Shown piece after piece: positions 9,848-19,523 of a stretch of DNA of 64,000 nucleotides. The DNA comes from Halioxenophilus sp033283405. GTDB taxonomy: Bacteria; Pseudomonadota; Gammaproteobacteria; Pseudomonadales; Cellvibrionaceae. The first letter of the stretch is position 1. Every line of letters starts with the position of its first letter. Both the position numbers and the translations under genes were made by a program. The stretch spans positions 62,001 through 126,000 of the forward strand of contig NZ_JAWMQR010000003.1 in the NCBI RefSeq assembly GCF_033283405.1. The letters run 5' to 3'. Under the pieces are notes generated by a model. The model was not told the origin of the DNA and did no database searches. It saw only the letters and a list, made by a program, of their open reading frames with translations.

Positions 9848-10699
9848 TTACAAAAGCAGAGTGAACACGGCAATCACACACACCCAAAGTACCATGGTGC
9901 GAGAGTAGAGCTGCTGTAACTCAGTTAACTCTTTCTCCCCACAGCGGGGGTCTGACGAATCGGCTTTGGTGACACTTAGCGCGCTTTCCACAAAATAGAC
10001 CAACATCTGTGAAGAGCTGGTTTTGGTGCAACTGATAAACTGCCGGCAACGAGAAAAACAGCTGGTGAAATTGCCGGTAATCGCCAGCGACAAACCAAAC
10101 AAACGCACCACCGGCCACTCGACCAACCAAAGCAGGCGCTGCAACTGTTCCGCTTCATCGCCATCGTCGGTGTGATCACCGTAGAGCGCTACTAACCGGT
10201 AGGCCAGCGGGCCAACCACGCCGGTAACCACAAACCAGAAGAGCACGACAAAAATCCGTTCAAAGCCCCGATAGGCGAGTTGCTCAACCACCAGGTGATT
10301 GAGCTCGCTCCAGTCGTCAGACTCCAACCAGTGGGTCTCTATGCCCAACTCCTGGGCTATGGTAACCGCCGCCTCCCAATCCTTGGCATGCCAGATACTC
10401 ACATAGCTGGCCACCAGCTCCGAAAAAAGTCCCCGCCCCATGGAGTAGACCAGCACCAATATAGCGAAGGCGGCAGCCAACCAGGAGGAGATGTAATCTA
10501 ACAGCGAATAGCCAATTACTACCAACAGTAATGCGGTGATCAAAGCGGCCGAGAAAGCGCCCATACGAACCGACGCCAGGCGATCAAATTGCGAATAAAA
10601 GTTGAGCAGGGCGTAGAACCAATTGTCTTTGTGCAGCGGTTTGCCAGAACCCCAGAGTTGAATCAGCAACAGGCTGCAGACGACGGTGATCAGTAACAT
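9848..10699 (-). CDS. ampE: AmpE, regulatory membrane protein of cell-wall recycling
   Basis: A 283-residue inner-membrane protein with a start helix (residues 1-17), a pair of hydrophobic segments near residues 50-85, further segments around 150-165 and a C-terminal helix. The length and the YSMGRGLFSELVASYV stretch near residue 84 fit AmpE, which is encoded beside AmpD in many gammaproteobacteria and modulates beta-lactamase induction by an unresolved mechanism. AAGGA lies 12 bases ahead of the ATG. The neighbour upstream is ampD, as in Pseudomonas and E. coli. Confidence 0.88.
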   Translation of the reverse strand: MLLITVVCSLLLIQLWGSGKPLHKDNWFYALLNFYSQFDRLASVRMGAFSAALITALLLVVIGYSLLDYISSWLAAAFAILVLVYSMGRGLFSELVASYVSIWHAKDWEAAVTIAQELGIETHWLESDDWSELNHLVVEQLAYRGFERIFVVLFWFVVTGVVGPLAYRLVALYGDHTDDGDEAEQLQRLLWLVEWPVVRLFGLSLAITGNFTSCFSRCRQFISCTKTSSSQMLVYFVESALSVTKADSSDPRCGEKELTELQQLYSRTMVLWVCVIAVFTLLL

Positions 10700-10782
10700 A
10701 GTCGTTTTATTTCCTTAATATTTTATCGACCGGCAACAGCAGTGGATGACCAGTGTTGAAGAATTAACCACAGCGCCCCACC

Positions 10783-11343
10783 CTAGCGAGCGAGAGAGTG
10801 CCGATAGCCAACCCAGTCGAAACAGGGGCCCGGATCGGTTTTGCGGCCGGGGGCAATATCGCTATGACCAACGATGCGCTCTACAGAAATCGCAGGAAAG
10901 CACTCCATGATGACCCGACTAAGCCACGTGAGACATCGGTATTGATCCACGCTGAAGGGCTCAGTATCGCAGCCCTCTAACTCAATGCCAATTGAAAAGT
11001 CGTTGCAGTTTGAGCGGCCATGGTACTCAGAAGCGCCCGCGTGCCAAGCTCGATCGTAGAAACCGACAAACTGGGTAAAGCCACCGGAGCGGTCAATCAA
11101 GCCGTGGGCCGAGACCTGCAATTCGGCAATTTCCGCAAAATAGGGGTGTTCATCCTTGGGCAGTCGATTTTGAAAAAATTGCTCAATGAAGCCACCACCA
11201 TAACAGCCAGGTGGCAGGCTGATATTGTGTATAACCAGCAGGGAGATATCAGCTCCATTCGGGCGCTGATTAAAATTGGGAGAGGGCCGGTGCTGTACCC
11301 GTATGGGCGCATCCAGCTGCAGCCAGCCTTTGCGGTCTATCAT
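10783..11343 (-). CDS. ampD: AmpD, 1,6-anhydro-N-acetylmuramyl-L-alanine amidase
   Basis: A 186-residue cytosolic zinc amidase that removes peptides from anhydro-muropeptides imported by AmpG. The zinc and catalytic residues are in recognisable motifs: VIHNISLPPG (His), IGIELEG (Glu), and GHSDIAPGRKTDPG (His, Lys and Asp). The start at 11343 aligns with the start of E. coli AmpD; upstream in-frame ATGs at 11355 and 11391 would add residues not normally present. Substrate turnover by this enzyme keeps AmpR-type beta-lactamase inducers low. The gene precedes ampE by 83 bases. Confidence 0.94.
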   Translation of the reverse strand: MIDRKGWLQLDAPIRVQHRPSPNFNQRPNGADISLLVIHNISLPPGCYGGGFIEQFFQNRLPKDEHPYFAEIAELQVSAHGLIDRSGGFTQFVGFYDRAWHAGASEYHGRSNCNDFSIGIELEGCDTEPFSVDQYRCLTWLSRVIMECFPAISVERIVGHSDIAPGRKTDPGPCFDWVGYRHSLAR

Positions 11344-11469
11344 TGAGCTATCCATCCGAACGATAGTCGCCAACATTAACACAGCAGCCAACCGAACAAC
11401 CAGCGCTGGCCGGATGGAGCCAGGAGTGGAAAAATAGGAAAGGTAAAACCAGGCTTGGGTTAAAAGACA

Positions 11470-11492
11470 AAGCGCGGCAGTTAGCCGCGCTT
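11470..11492 (-). terminator. Terminator after the DUF1631 gene
   Basis: AAGCGCGGC (11470-11478) and GCCGCGCTT (11484-11492) form a perfect 9-bp stem with a 5-base loop, 25 bases past the stop codon. On the minus strand a TTGTCTTTTA stretch follows. Confidence 0.75.
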
Positions 11493-11517
11493 GTTAACGG
11501 GGGGGCACTAGTCGTTG

Positions 11518-13782
11518 CTAGCGGTTAGTCGGCGAACGGCTGTCACGCAAATTACTGATTACCGACTCCAGTGCGCGATCAAAAAGCATGCTGTTATCCA
11601 ACATGCGAATTTCGCCGCTACGAAGATTAATCGCCAACTCGTTGCGATCCTTCTCCGCCACCTTCATGCCACTGCGGTTAACGAAAATATACTTGCCTGT
11701 GGGCTTGATGATCGCCGCCAGACGACAACGAACAGAAGCTTCACCACTACTTCGCAATTCAAACCAGCTACCCTGCGAAAGGCCATCCACCTGATCGAGA
11801 AACTGTGGCTCTGGCTCTACCGCAGCTGGTGCCGCCGGTGTAGTTTCGCCTCGGCTTGGCAGACGGGGTTCAACAGAGGAAGTTGCCACAGGCGAACCTG
11901 CGGGTTTCTCTGGCGCAGCATCAGTGGTAGTGCCGCGCGGCATTAATGGCCGGGGTTGAACTTTTGTCGCCACGTCTGGCGTGGCTGGCACCGTTGCATT
12001 GGCCTGCGCAGAAGCGGGTTTCCCGCGCAGCTGCGCCAAGTGTTCCGCTTCCAGATGCTTGAACAGTTTGCCCATATCATAGGCATTGAAACTGATGCTT
12101 TCCAAACCGGTTCGCAGCCGTTTGAGCAGCTCCGGCAACAGCTTAATCAGGCGCACGCGGTTTTCAGAGGTGACCTCTGTGGTCAAACTCCAAACCAGGT
12201 TACGAACGGTACTGTGGGCTGAATTCCATTGCGGACTATCAACACCGTCTTTCAAGGCGACCAGGAACATGACATTGGCCCAGGCTTCATGCACCAATGT
12301 TTTCATCGGGTCGCTGAGGTTATCAACATTTTTAAGCTTGGCCAGTGCACTGGAGACTTCACTTCGGGCCGCCTCGGCTTTGGCTTTACCGGCCTCCGCA
12401 TCCAGGGTGCGCTTCTCTAAAATGGCGGCTTGCCGTTTCTCTTTCTCAATAAAAGAGAGGAAATCCATCAACATTTCGTCGAACACTTCAGTGCCGACAT
12501 TCGGGTCTTCGCAGATGCGCAGAACCGTTTGTTCAACTTTGCTATAGAGGTTATCCCGGCCCTTTTGGTTGGCAACCCAACCCAGGGAGGCGGTGGCCAT
12601 TTCATTAAGCAGCCGTTTGGCGGGGTGACCACCGTGATCAAAAAAGGTCTTGTCGGCAATCGCCACCTTCAACAGAGGGATTTGCAGACGGCTGAGCAGA
12701 ACTTTCATCTCTGCGGCCAGATTGCGATCATCGACGATGAATTCAAACAGTAGATTGATCAGGTTGATCACATCGCGATCGATCTGGCCAATCACCCCTT
12801 TGTGTTGGGCCGTCAGAATATTCTGCAGCTGCTGTACATCGATGCCGGCGGTAGTCACTTGCGGATTACGCATCTGCTGCACTTGTACCTGTGACAACAG
12901 CTGCAAGAGGGTACTTTCGCTGATTACAACCTGCTGCTCGCCGGCACTATTCTCCTGGCCGGGCAAAGCCCCCTCACCGACCAGGCTGCGGAAGGTTTGC
13001 AACACCTCCTGCGAACCTGGGGCGCGGGTTGCGGCACCAGTAGACGACTCGGCGGGATTGCCACGTTGACGAGAGGCGTTGGTAGTCAACGACGGCAAAA
13101 TGTTGCGCTGAATCATCAGCTCATTGGCCAGGTCGTAGAAGCCTGGCAGCTCATTCATTACATGCCGTTCAAACAGCTTGAGCACCACCAACTTGACTTT
13201 GATATTGGTATCCAGACTCTCCGCCGCTTTCAGGAAGGCATAACAGATATCGTGCGGACCAACGGGGTTGTTGCGTTGGTAGACCTTACACGGGACCAGG
13301 CTGTCCAGCCGTAAAGTCAGGTGTTGTAGTGATTCGGGATTGGCTTCTATGGCCTTGTTCACCATAGACTCAACGGCAACGTTTTGTTCCAGCTGCTCGT
13401 TGTTAACCAGCGACAGGTTATCGGTATCAACCTGGTATTCCCACTCCTCGTGGCCCACCGCATGTGGATCGGCCAGACGGTCGAAGCCAGCGTGAACACG
13501 TTCGATCAGGGAGTTTTCGATCTCGCGCCGACAGAGGCGAACCTGGCGCATAGACTCGAAGTAGAGACTCTGGTCCTGGTTGGTGTCCGATTTGTCGGCC
13601 AGTTCAAACAGGGTATCGTCGGCGCTGTCAAATAGCGCCAACATTGCCGACTGTAAAAAGTAGGTCGTTTTCTCTTTAAGAAGATGAACCGCCGCCGGCA
13701 ATCGAACGGCCGACTGGCTGCGCTTCAGTTTGGCAGCCGGGCGGAATTCCACTACATTTTGACGCTGCGAACTGTCTGACAT
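11518..13782 (-). CDS. DUF1631 family protein
   Basis: A 754-residue cytosolic protein. The N-terminal 500 residues are helical and include SLYFESMRQVRLCRREIE near residue 72 and the conserved PGFYDLANELM stretch. A Pro/Thr/Ala-rich linker near residues 600-650 leads to a C-terminal beta-rich PilZ-like segment (SWFELRSSGEASVRCRLA...KYIFVNRSG). This is the layout of the DUF1631 family, found next to ampDE in pseudomonads; its function is not established, though the C-terminal segment hints at nucleotide signalling. The ATG at 13782 has AGG about 9 bases upstream and is preferred over 13809. Confidence 0.82.
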   Translation of the reverse strand: MSDSSQRQNVVEFRPAAKLKRSQSAVRLPAAVHLLKEKTTYFLQSAMLALFDSADDTLFELADKSDTNQDQSLYFESMRQVRLCRREIENSLIERVHAGFDRLADPHAVGHEEWEYQVDTDNLSLVNNEQLEQNVAVESMVNKAIEANPESLQHLTLRLDSLVPCKVYQRNNPVGPHDICYAFLKAAESLDTNIKVKLVVLKLFERHVMNELPGFYDLANELMIQRNILPSLTTNASRQRGNPAESSTGAATRAPGSQEVLQTFRSLVGEGALPGQENSAGEQQVVISESTLLQLLSQVQVQQMRNPQVTTAGIDVQQLQNILTAQHKGVIGQIDRDVINLINLLFEFIVDDRNLAAEMKVLLSRLQIPLLKVAIADKTFFDHGGHPAKRLLNEMATASLGWVANQKGRDNLYSKVEQTVLRICEDPNVGTEVFDEMLMDFLSFIEKEKRQAAILEKRTLDAEAGKAKAEAARSEVSSALAKLKNVDNLSDPMKTLVHEAWANVMFLVALKDGVDSPQWNSAHSTVRNLVWSLTTEVTSENRVRLIKLLPELLKRLRTGLESISFNAYDMGKLFKHLEAEHLAQLRGKPASAQANATVPATPDVATKVQPRPLMPRGTTTDAAPEKPAGSPVATSSVEPRLPSRGETTPAAPAAVEPEPQFLDQVDGLSQGSWFELRSSGEASVRCRLAAIIKPTGKYIFVNRSGMKVAEKDRNELAINLRSGEIRMLDNSMLFDRALESVISNLRDSRSPTNR

Positions 13783-14318
13783 ATCAATTAACCTAACCAA
13801 TTGAACCACCGCTTTTGGCGGTACGACGGAACTTCAAGGTAAGAAGTCTGGCCTGGGCGGGGCGCAGGAGAGCAGGCCCTACCGTTTAGAAAAACACCTT
13901 AAATTCTCGATGTGGCGCAATAAACATCACTCGAAAAGAGGCTGTTACAGCCTATTTATACGCTCTAACTCCGAGCACCGAAAATGACACTTTTCGAGAT
14001 TGCAAAGAGTTTCACACAATCATCTAAAAATCCCTTTTTTTTATAACTAAACGTAGGAAACAGCGTCAAGAGCTGCGGTTTCGTGCATAAAGCCGGCCAA
14101 AAAATTGACCTATTTGGTCACATTCTGCCCCACCAAGTCAGCCACCTCCCATGCCTTTTGCTACCACAAAAACAGATCAACACGACGCACCTATATCTAT
14201 CTAGCCGATAAGTGATTGCAGCAAGTTGCATTTAGGAAATGCCATTTTTTGCTGTACAATGCCGCTCCCGGCGGGCCTTGGCGCCCTTTTTCCAACCAAC
14301 CATGATCACAGAGCCGCT
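13783..14318. other. Gene-free region before rnfA with inverted repeats and a -10 element
   Basis: About 535 bases with no credible gene. CTCGAAAAG (13930-13938) is the inverse complement of CTTTTCGAG (13990-13998). A hairpin AGGCTG-TTA-CAGCCT lies at 13939-13953 between them. TGACC-TATTT-GGTCA at 14106-14120 is an operator-like palindrome. A TACAAT -10 hexamer at 14255-14260, with a weak -35, could start the rnf transcript about 50 bases before rnfA. A poly-T stretch lies near 14030-14040. Confidence 0.5.
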
Positions 14319-14894
14319 ATGACAGAATTCGCTGCAATCCTATTGGGCACGGTTCTCGTGAACAATTACGTGTTGGTGCAATTCCTTGGCTTGTGCCCAT
14401 TTATGGGAGTCTCCAATAAGTTGGAGAGCGCCATCGGCATGGCGGGCGCCACTACCTTTGTGCTGACGCTGGCGTCCATCTGCAGTTATCTGGTTTACAC
14501 CTGGATACTTTCACCCCTGGAGTTGGAATACCTGCGTACAATCGCCTTTATTATGGTGATCGCCGTAGTAGTACAGTTCGCCAAGATGTTTATCGAAAAG
14601 ACCAGCCCCCTGCTCTATCGGGTACTGGGCGTCTTTCTACCCCTGATTACCACCAACTGCGCCGTGTTGGGCGTGGCTCTGCAAAACACCAACAAGGGTT
14701 ACAACTTCTGGCAATCCAGCCTCTACGGTTTTGGCGCCGCGGTTGGCTTTTCGTTGGTGCTCATTCTCTTTTCCGCCATGCGTGAACGGCTGGCCGCCGC
14801 CGATGTACCGCTCCCCTTTCAAGGGGCGGCCATTGGTATGATCACCGCGGGATTGATGTCATTGGCCTTTATGGGCTTCGCCGGATTGATTTAG
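14319..14894 (+). CDS. rnfA: Rnf complex membrane subunit A
   Basis: A 191-residue integral membrane protein with six hydrophobic segments. It begins MTEFAAILLGTVLVNNYVLV and has the conserved LGLCPFMGVSNK and LITTNCAVLGVAL stretches, whose cysteines are the proposed Fe-S site shared with RnfE and NqrD/E. It forms the ion channel core with RnfD and RnfE in the NADH/ferredoxin-coupled ion pump. The ATG at 14319 matches the family start; the frame extends upstream to 14226 without support. It is first in a tight six-gene operon. Confidence 0.95.
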   Translation: MTEFAAILLGTVLVNNYVLVQFLGLCPFMGVSNKLESAIGMAGATTFVLTLASICSYLVYTWILSPLELEYLRTIAFIMVIAVVVQFAKMFIEKTSPLLYRVLGVFLPLITTNCAVLGVALQNTNKGYNFWQSSLYGFGAAVGFSLVLILFSAMRERLAAADVPLPFQGAAIGMITAGLMSLAFMGFAGLI

Positions 14895-14915
14895 AGCGTT
14901 GTGAGGCACTGAAGA

Positions 14916-15512
14916 ATGCAAATGCTATTGGATCAACCCGTTCTCGCCGCCGTTTTGGCACTCGGCACCCTGGCTTTAATCTTCGGTGGCGTGCTTGGCT
15001 TTGCCTCAGTGCGCTTTAAAGTCGAAGGCGACCCAATCGTTGAGCAGCTCGACTCGCTGCTGCCGCAAACCCAGTGTGGCCAGTGTGGTTACCCCGGTTG
15101 CCGACCCTACGCCGAAAAGATCGCCGAGGGCGACGTGATCAACAAATGCCCACCCGGCGGCCAGGCCACGGTTGATGCCATCGCCCAGTTACTGGGAGTT
15201 GAAGCGCCAACCCTGGATGCCGGCGATGCCGCGAACGCGGAGGTAAAACGGGTGGCCTTTATCCGCGAAGATGAGTGTATCGGCTGCACCAAATGCATTC
15301 AGGCCTGCCCGATGGACGCCATCCTGGGCGCGGCCAAGCAGATGCACACGGTCATTGCCGAAGAGTGCACCGGTTGCGACCTCTGCGTAGAGCCCTGCCC
15401 AGTCGACTGCATTGATATGGTCCCCATCGCCACCACACTGGCCACCTGGCATTGGCAAAAGCCAAAACCGGCAGGCCTCATCGCCTCTGACCGCGACCAT
15501 CAAGCCGCTTGA
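14916..15512 (+). CDS. rnfB: Rnf complex Fe-S subunit B
   Basis: A 198-residue protein with an N-terminal membrane anchor (residues 8-28), then the CGQCGYPGC 4Fe-4S domain near residue 54, then two bacterial ferredoxin motifs, CIGCTKCIQACP and CTGCDLCVEPCP. It passes electrons between soluble ferredoxin or NADH-linked partners and the membrane part of Rnf. Size and cluster pattern are normal for the gammaproteobacterial RsxB/RnfB. It ends just before rnfC. Confidence 0.95.
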   Translation: MQMLLDQPVLAAVLALGTLALIFGGVLGFASVRFKVEGDPIVEQLDSLLPQTQCGQCGYPGCRPYAEKIAEGDVINKCPPGGQATVDAIAQLLGVEAPTLDAGDAANAEVKRVAFIREDECIGCTKCIQACPMDAILGAAKQMHTVIAEECTGCDLCVEPCPVDCIDMVPIATTLATWHWQKPKPAGLIASDRDHQAA

Positions 15513-15529
15513 GCCCAGGGGAGAATGTA

Positions 15530-17824
15530 GTGTCAGCACCGTCTATGGATACCAAGCCCGAACAGCACGTCCGCAAGATTTACCCCATTCCTGGGGGCGT
15601 GCATCCGCCGCAAAATAAGGCGCAATCGACACAAACTCCGCTTACCGAGGCCACCCTGCCGAAACAGGTGATCCTGCCCCTGAGCCAACATATCGGCGCC
15701 GCTGCGGTGCCCATGGTTGAGGTTGGTGAGCGCGTGCTCACTGGGCAGTTGGTGGCCCAGGCCAAGGGTGTGGTCAGTGCTAATGTACACGCCACGATCT
15801 CCGGTACCGTTAGCGCCATCACCGACTGTGTTCTGCCGCACCCGTCGGGTATGTCCGGCCCCTGTATTGTGATCGAATCCGACGGTTTGGATGAGTGGCA
15901 ACCTCTGGAGCCCTGTGAAGCCTATCTGGAGCAGGACGCCGACACCCTACTGGCCAAAATCCGTGCCGCTGGCATCGTCGGCATGGGCGGCGCCGGCTTC
16001 CCAGCCGCGGTCAAGCTAGCGGCGCGCAGCCCCATACAACATCTGATTATCAACGGCACCGAGTGTGAACCCTACATCACCGCTGATGACATGCTGATGC
16101 GCAGCTACCCAGAGGCAGTTATCCAGGGCACCCTGATCATGGCCAAGATTTTGGGCGAGCCGGAAGATCTCGTCATTGGTCTGGAAGAGAACAAACCCGA
16201 AGCACTGGCCGCCCTGCGCCAGGCTGCCGAAGGAACCCGGGTGCAGGTGGTCAGCTTTCCCTGCCAATACCCGTCAGGGGGCGAAAAACAGCTCATCCAA
16301 AGGCTGACCGGTAAGGAGGTGCCCTCTGGCGCCCTGCCCGCCAGCCTCGGCTGCGTGGTACAGAATGTCGGCACCGCCTACGCCGCCTTTCGCGCCGTAC
16401 GCTTTGGCGAGCCTCTACTGAGCCGGGTAACCACTGTTGTGGGCGAAGCCCTGGAGAAGTCGGCCAACGTCGAGGTTCGCCTGGGCACGCCGGTAGGCGA
16501 GCTGCTCAGCCAGTTTGGCTACCAGGCCAAAAAGGCATCACGGCTGATTATGGGTGGGCCAATGATGGGCTTCGCCCTCACCAGCGACCTCATACCCGTG
16601 ATCAAAACCAGCAATTGCCTAATCGCCCCCAGCCGGCGCGAAATGCCAGCTAACAACCCACCCGCACAAGCCTGTATTCGCTGTGGCTTGTGCGCCGAGT
16701 CCTGCCCCGCCAGCCTGCTGCCGCAGCAACTGTACTGGTACGCGCGCTCAGAGGATTTCGACAAGCTGGAGAGCCACCATCTATTTGATTGTATCGAGTG
16801 TGGCGCCTGTTCTTATGTCTGCCCCAGCAATATTCCGCTGGTGCAGTACTATCGCTCAGCCAAAGGCAGTATCCGCCAGGCCCGCGAAGACAAAATCAAA
16901 TCAGACCACTCCCGTCAGCGCTTTGAGTTCCGCCAGGCACGGCTGGCCAAGGTAGAGGCCGAAAAAGAGGCCAAGCGCCTGGCGCGCCAGCAAGCGGCCG
17001 AGAAGGCCAAACAGAAACTGGCCGATAATCCGCCCCCCGCAGCAGCCATCCCCACTGCCCCGGCAGCGGTTAGCGAAGCTGGCGGCGCCGATGCCATTGC
17101 CCGACTGGAACGGGCCGTCGAGAGCGCCCAGGCGCGGGTAACCACCGCCCAGGAGCGCTACCAGGAGGCCGTTGCCGAAGGCAGCGAACGCGCCGAACAA
17201 CTGCTGGCCAAGCTTAAACAGGCCGAAGTTCGCGCCAATGAAGCCAAACAGAAGCTGGCGGCCGCCCAGGCGGAGCCGTCTGCTACACCAGTGGAAACCA
17301 GCGACGACCCAGTAGCCGCGGCCATCGCCCGCGCCCAGGCCAAGCAGGCCATGAACCCGGCCGAGAAGGCCAAGGCCAATGTCGAGAGCCTGCAAAAGCG
17401 GCTGGCAAAAGCCCGTGAAAAGCTGGCAGAGGCCACCCAGGAGAACTCCGATAAGGTCGAAGCTCTGCAAAGCGGGGTGGAGAAACTTGAGCAGAAGTTG
17501 GCCGACGCCGAACAGGAGCTGGCCCAAACCGCCGGCCAGCTTGAGCCTGTGCTCGCCGCCGCCGACGACCCGGCCCAGGCCGCCATCGAACGAGCCAAGG
17601 CCAAGGCCGCAGCTGCAGCCACCCTCTCCCCCACAGAGAAATTGACCAGCCAGATAGAGAGCCTGCAGTCACGTCTTGCGAAAGCGCAGACCAAGCTGGC
17701 CGAAGCACAAGCCGCTGAGGCCGACAACCAAGAGGCGCTGGCACTCGGGGTTAGCAAACTCACTGAAAAACTGGCGCAGGCACAACAGGTGTTGGCCGAG
17801 CTTGAGGAGCAGGCCAACCCATGA
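15530..17824 (+). CDS. rnfC: Rnf complex NADH/FMN/Fe-S subunit C
   Basis: A 764-residue protein. Residues 1-440 are the conserved RnfC core with the glycine-rich nucleotide-binding GMGGAGFPAAVK near residue 150 and two 4Fe-4S motifs, CIRCGLCAESCP and CIECGACSYVCP. The remaining 300 residues are an Ala/Lys/Glu-rich coiled coil, with at least two copies of a roughly 80-residue unit opening DDP.(A)AAI.RA. I start it at the GTG at 15530, because AGGGGAGA lies 6 bases upstream; an in-frame TTG at 15509 lacks such a signal. RnfC is the NADH-oxidising entry of the complex. Confidence 0.93.
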   Translation: MSAPSMDTKPEQHVRKIYPIPGGVHPPQNKAQSTQTPLTEATLPKQVILPLSQHIGAAAVPMVEVGERVLTGQLVAQAKGVVSANVHATISGTVSAITDCVLPHPSGMSGPCIVIESDGLDEWQPLEPCEAYLEQDADTLLAKIRAAGIVGMGGAGFPAAVKLAARSPIQHLIINGTECEPYITADDMLMRSYPEAVIQGTLIMAKILGEPEDLVIGLEENKPEALAALRQAAEGTRVQVVSFPCQYPSGGEKQLIQRLTGKEVPSGALPASLGCVVQNVGTAYAAFRAVRFGEPLLSRVTTVVGEALEKSANVEVRLGTPVGELLSQFGYQAKKASRLIMGGPMMGFALTSDLIPVIKTSNCLIAPSRREMPANNPPAQACIRCGLCAESCPASLLPQQLYWYARSEDFDKLESHHLFDCIECGACSYVCPSNIPLVQYYRSAKGSIRQAREDKIKSDHSRQRFEFRQARLAKVEAEKEAKRLARQQAAEKAKQKLADNPPPAAAIPTAPAAVSEAGGADAIARLERAVESAQARVTTAQERYQEAVAEGSERAEQLLAKLKQAEVRANEAKQKLAAAQAEPSATPVETSDDPVAAAIARAQAKQAMNPAEKAKANVESLQKRLAKAREKLAEATQENSDKVEALQSGVEKLEQKLADAEQELAQTAGQLEPVLAAADDPAQAAIERAKAKAAAAATLSPTEKLTSQIESLQSRLAKAQTKLAEAQAAEADNQEALALGVSKLTEKLAQAQQVLAELEEQANP

Positions 17825-18870
17825 GTTTTATCCAGCACTCGTCCCCCCATGCCCACGGCAGTAACAGCACCCAAAAAGTGATGCTGACGGTTGCCCTGGC
17901 AACCCTGCCGGGGCTGGTCGCCATGGTCCTCTTTTTTGGTATTGGGCCGCTGATCAACGTCATGCTGTGCGTTGGTTTTTGTGTTGGCTTCGAGGCGCTG
18001 GCCCTGGCTCTGCGCAAACGGCCCATCGGCTTCTATCTGCGCGACTACAGTGCGCTGGTCACCGGTGTACTGCTGGGCCTGGCACTGCCACCCTACTGCC
18101 CCTGGTGGCTACTGCTGGTGGGTGCCTTCTTTGCAATTGTCGTCGCCAAGCAGCTCTACGGCGGTTTGGGTTTCAACCCGTTTAACCCGGCCATGGTCGG
18201 CTATGTGGTGCTGCTCATCTCTTTTCCGGTAGCCATGACCCAGTGGGCAGCCCCGACCGGCGTTGGCGACCACTCATTACCGGGCCTGGCCGCAGCCTTG
18301 AGCCAGGTCTTCAGCGGCCAGGGTGCCGACGGCTATAGCGGTGCCACACCGCTCGATGCATTCAAACAGGCCCAAGGCCTCACCGTCGACGCCATCTATG
18401 AACAGCCTCTGTTCAGTGCCGGCCACATCGCCGGCGCCGGCTGGGAGTGGGTCAACCTGGGCTTCCTCATCGGCGGCCTGTTTCTGCTCTGGCGCGGTAT
18501 CTTCAGCTGGCACGCACCAGCGGCCATGTTGCTGGCCATCAGCCTGCTCGCTTTTATCTTCTTCGATGGCAGTTCCGAAAGCGGCGGCTCCCCCCTGCTG
18601 CATCTATTTTCCGGTGCCACCATGCTGGGGGCGTTCTTTATTGTCACCGACCCGGTCAGCTCGGCGGTTTCCAAAAAAGGGCGCCTCATCTATGGCGCAG
18701 GTATCGGCGCGCTGGTCTACGTTATCCGCACCTGGGGTAACTATCCCGACGCCGTCGCCTTCTCCGTGCTATTGATGAACTTCGCCGCCCCCTTTATCGA
18801 CTACTACACCCTGCCCCGCACCTACGGCCACACCCGGCCACGGCGGGCCACAGAAAAGGCAGATAACTAA
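17821..18870 (+). CDS. rnfD: Rnf complex membrane subunit D
   Basis: A 349-residue membrane protein with about nine hydrophobic segments. The GYSGATPLDAFK motif near residue 178 carries the threonine that binds FMN covalently in RnfD/NqrB. It overlaps the end of rnfC by the four bases ATGA, implying translational coupling. With RnfA, RnfE and RnfG it forms the ion-translocating part of the complex. Length and motifs are normal. Confidence 0.95.
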   Translation: MSFIQHSSPHAHGSNSTQKVMLTVALATLPGLVAMVLFFGIGPLINVMLCVGFCVGFEALALALRKRPIGFYLRDYSALVTGVLLGLALPPYCPWWLLLVGAFFAIVVAKQLYGGLGFNPFNPAMVGYVVLLISFPVAMTQWAAPTGVGDHSLPGLAAALSQVFSGQGADGYSGATPLDAFKQAQGLTVDAIYEQPLFSAGHIAGAGWEWVNLGFLIGGLFLLWRGIFSWHAPAAMLLAISLLAFIFFDGSSESGGSPLLHLFSGATMLGAFFIVTDPVSSAVSKKGRLIYGAGIGALVYVIRTWGNYPDAVAFSVLLMNFAAPFIDYYTLPRTYGHTRPRRATEKADN

Positions 18871-19523
18871 TGCTGGGCCGAGCGATCAGTAAAAACAGCC
18901 TGGTGCTGGCGCTGTTTGCGCTCTGCACCGCCGGTGTTCTAGCAACCACCTATCAGCTCACCAAAGAGCGGGTGGCCAAATCGGAACGCACCGCCGCTGC
19001 GAAAGCTTTGTTGGAGATCGTGCCGCAAACCATGCACGACAACGATCTGCTGGTAGACATAATTCCGGTACCGGAGGCGGCTTGGTCAATGCTCGGCCTC
19101 GCTCAACCCGCCAATATCAACATCGCTAAACTGCACGGCGAAATCACCACGGTTATCGTTCCCGCCACGGCGCCAGACGGCTATAGCGGCGCCATCGGCC
19201 TGATCGTCGGCGTTAATCGCGATGGCTCCCTGGCCGGAGTGCGGGTATTAACCCACGGAGAAACCCCGGGGCTCGGCGATAAGGTCGACCTACGTAAAAG
19301 CGGCTGGGTGTTGGGTTTCATCGGTAAATCACTCAGTAACCCGACCATTGACAGCTGGGCCGTGAAAAAAGATGGCGGCGAATTTGACCAATTCACCGGC
19401 GCCACCATCACCCCGCGCGCGGTCGTCAAGCAGGTGCGGAAAGTGCTAGAGTTCGCCGAGCACTACCAGAGCCAGCTATTTAATCTGCCGCCCGCCGGCG
19501 ATGAGGAAGCCCCCGATGAGTAA
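18870..19523 (+). CDS. rnfG: Rnf complex FMN subunit G
   Basis: A 217-residue protein with an N-terminal transmembrane helix (residues 8-28) and a periplasmic FMN-binding domain. The motif FTGATITPRAVV near residue 171 carries the threonine for covalent FMN attachment, and HGETPGLGDKV near residue 129 is also conserved. It shares one base with the end of rnfD. Its 3' end overlaps rnfE by 8 bases. Confidence 0.94.
   Translation: MLGRAISKNSLVLALFALCTAGVLATTYQLTKERVAKSERTAAAKALLEIVPQTMHDNDLLVDIIPVPEAAWSMLGLAQPANINIAKLHGEITTVIVPATAPDGYSGAIGLIVGVNRDGSLAGVRVLTHGETPGLGDKVDLRKSGWVLGFIGKSLSNPTIDSWAVKKDGGEFDQFTGATITPRAVVKQVRKVLEFAEHYQSQLFNLPPAGDEEAPDE

Noticed and set aside
16901..17874. Long open frames opposite the RnfC coiled-coil tail
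   Set aside because: Caused by the Ala/Glu/Lys-rich GC-biased codons of rnfC; the translations are low-complexity.
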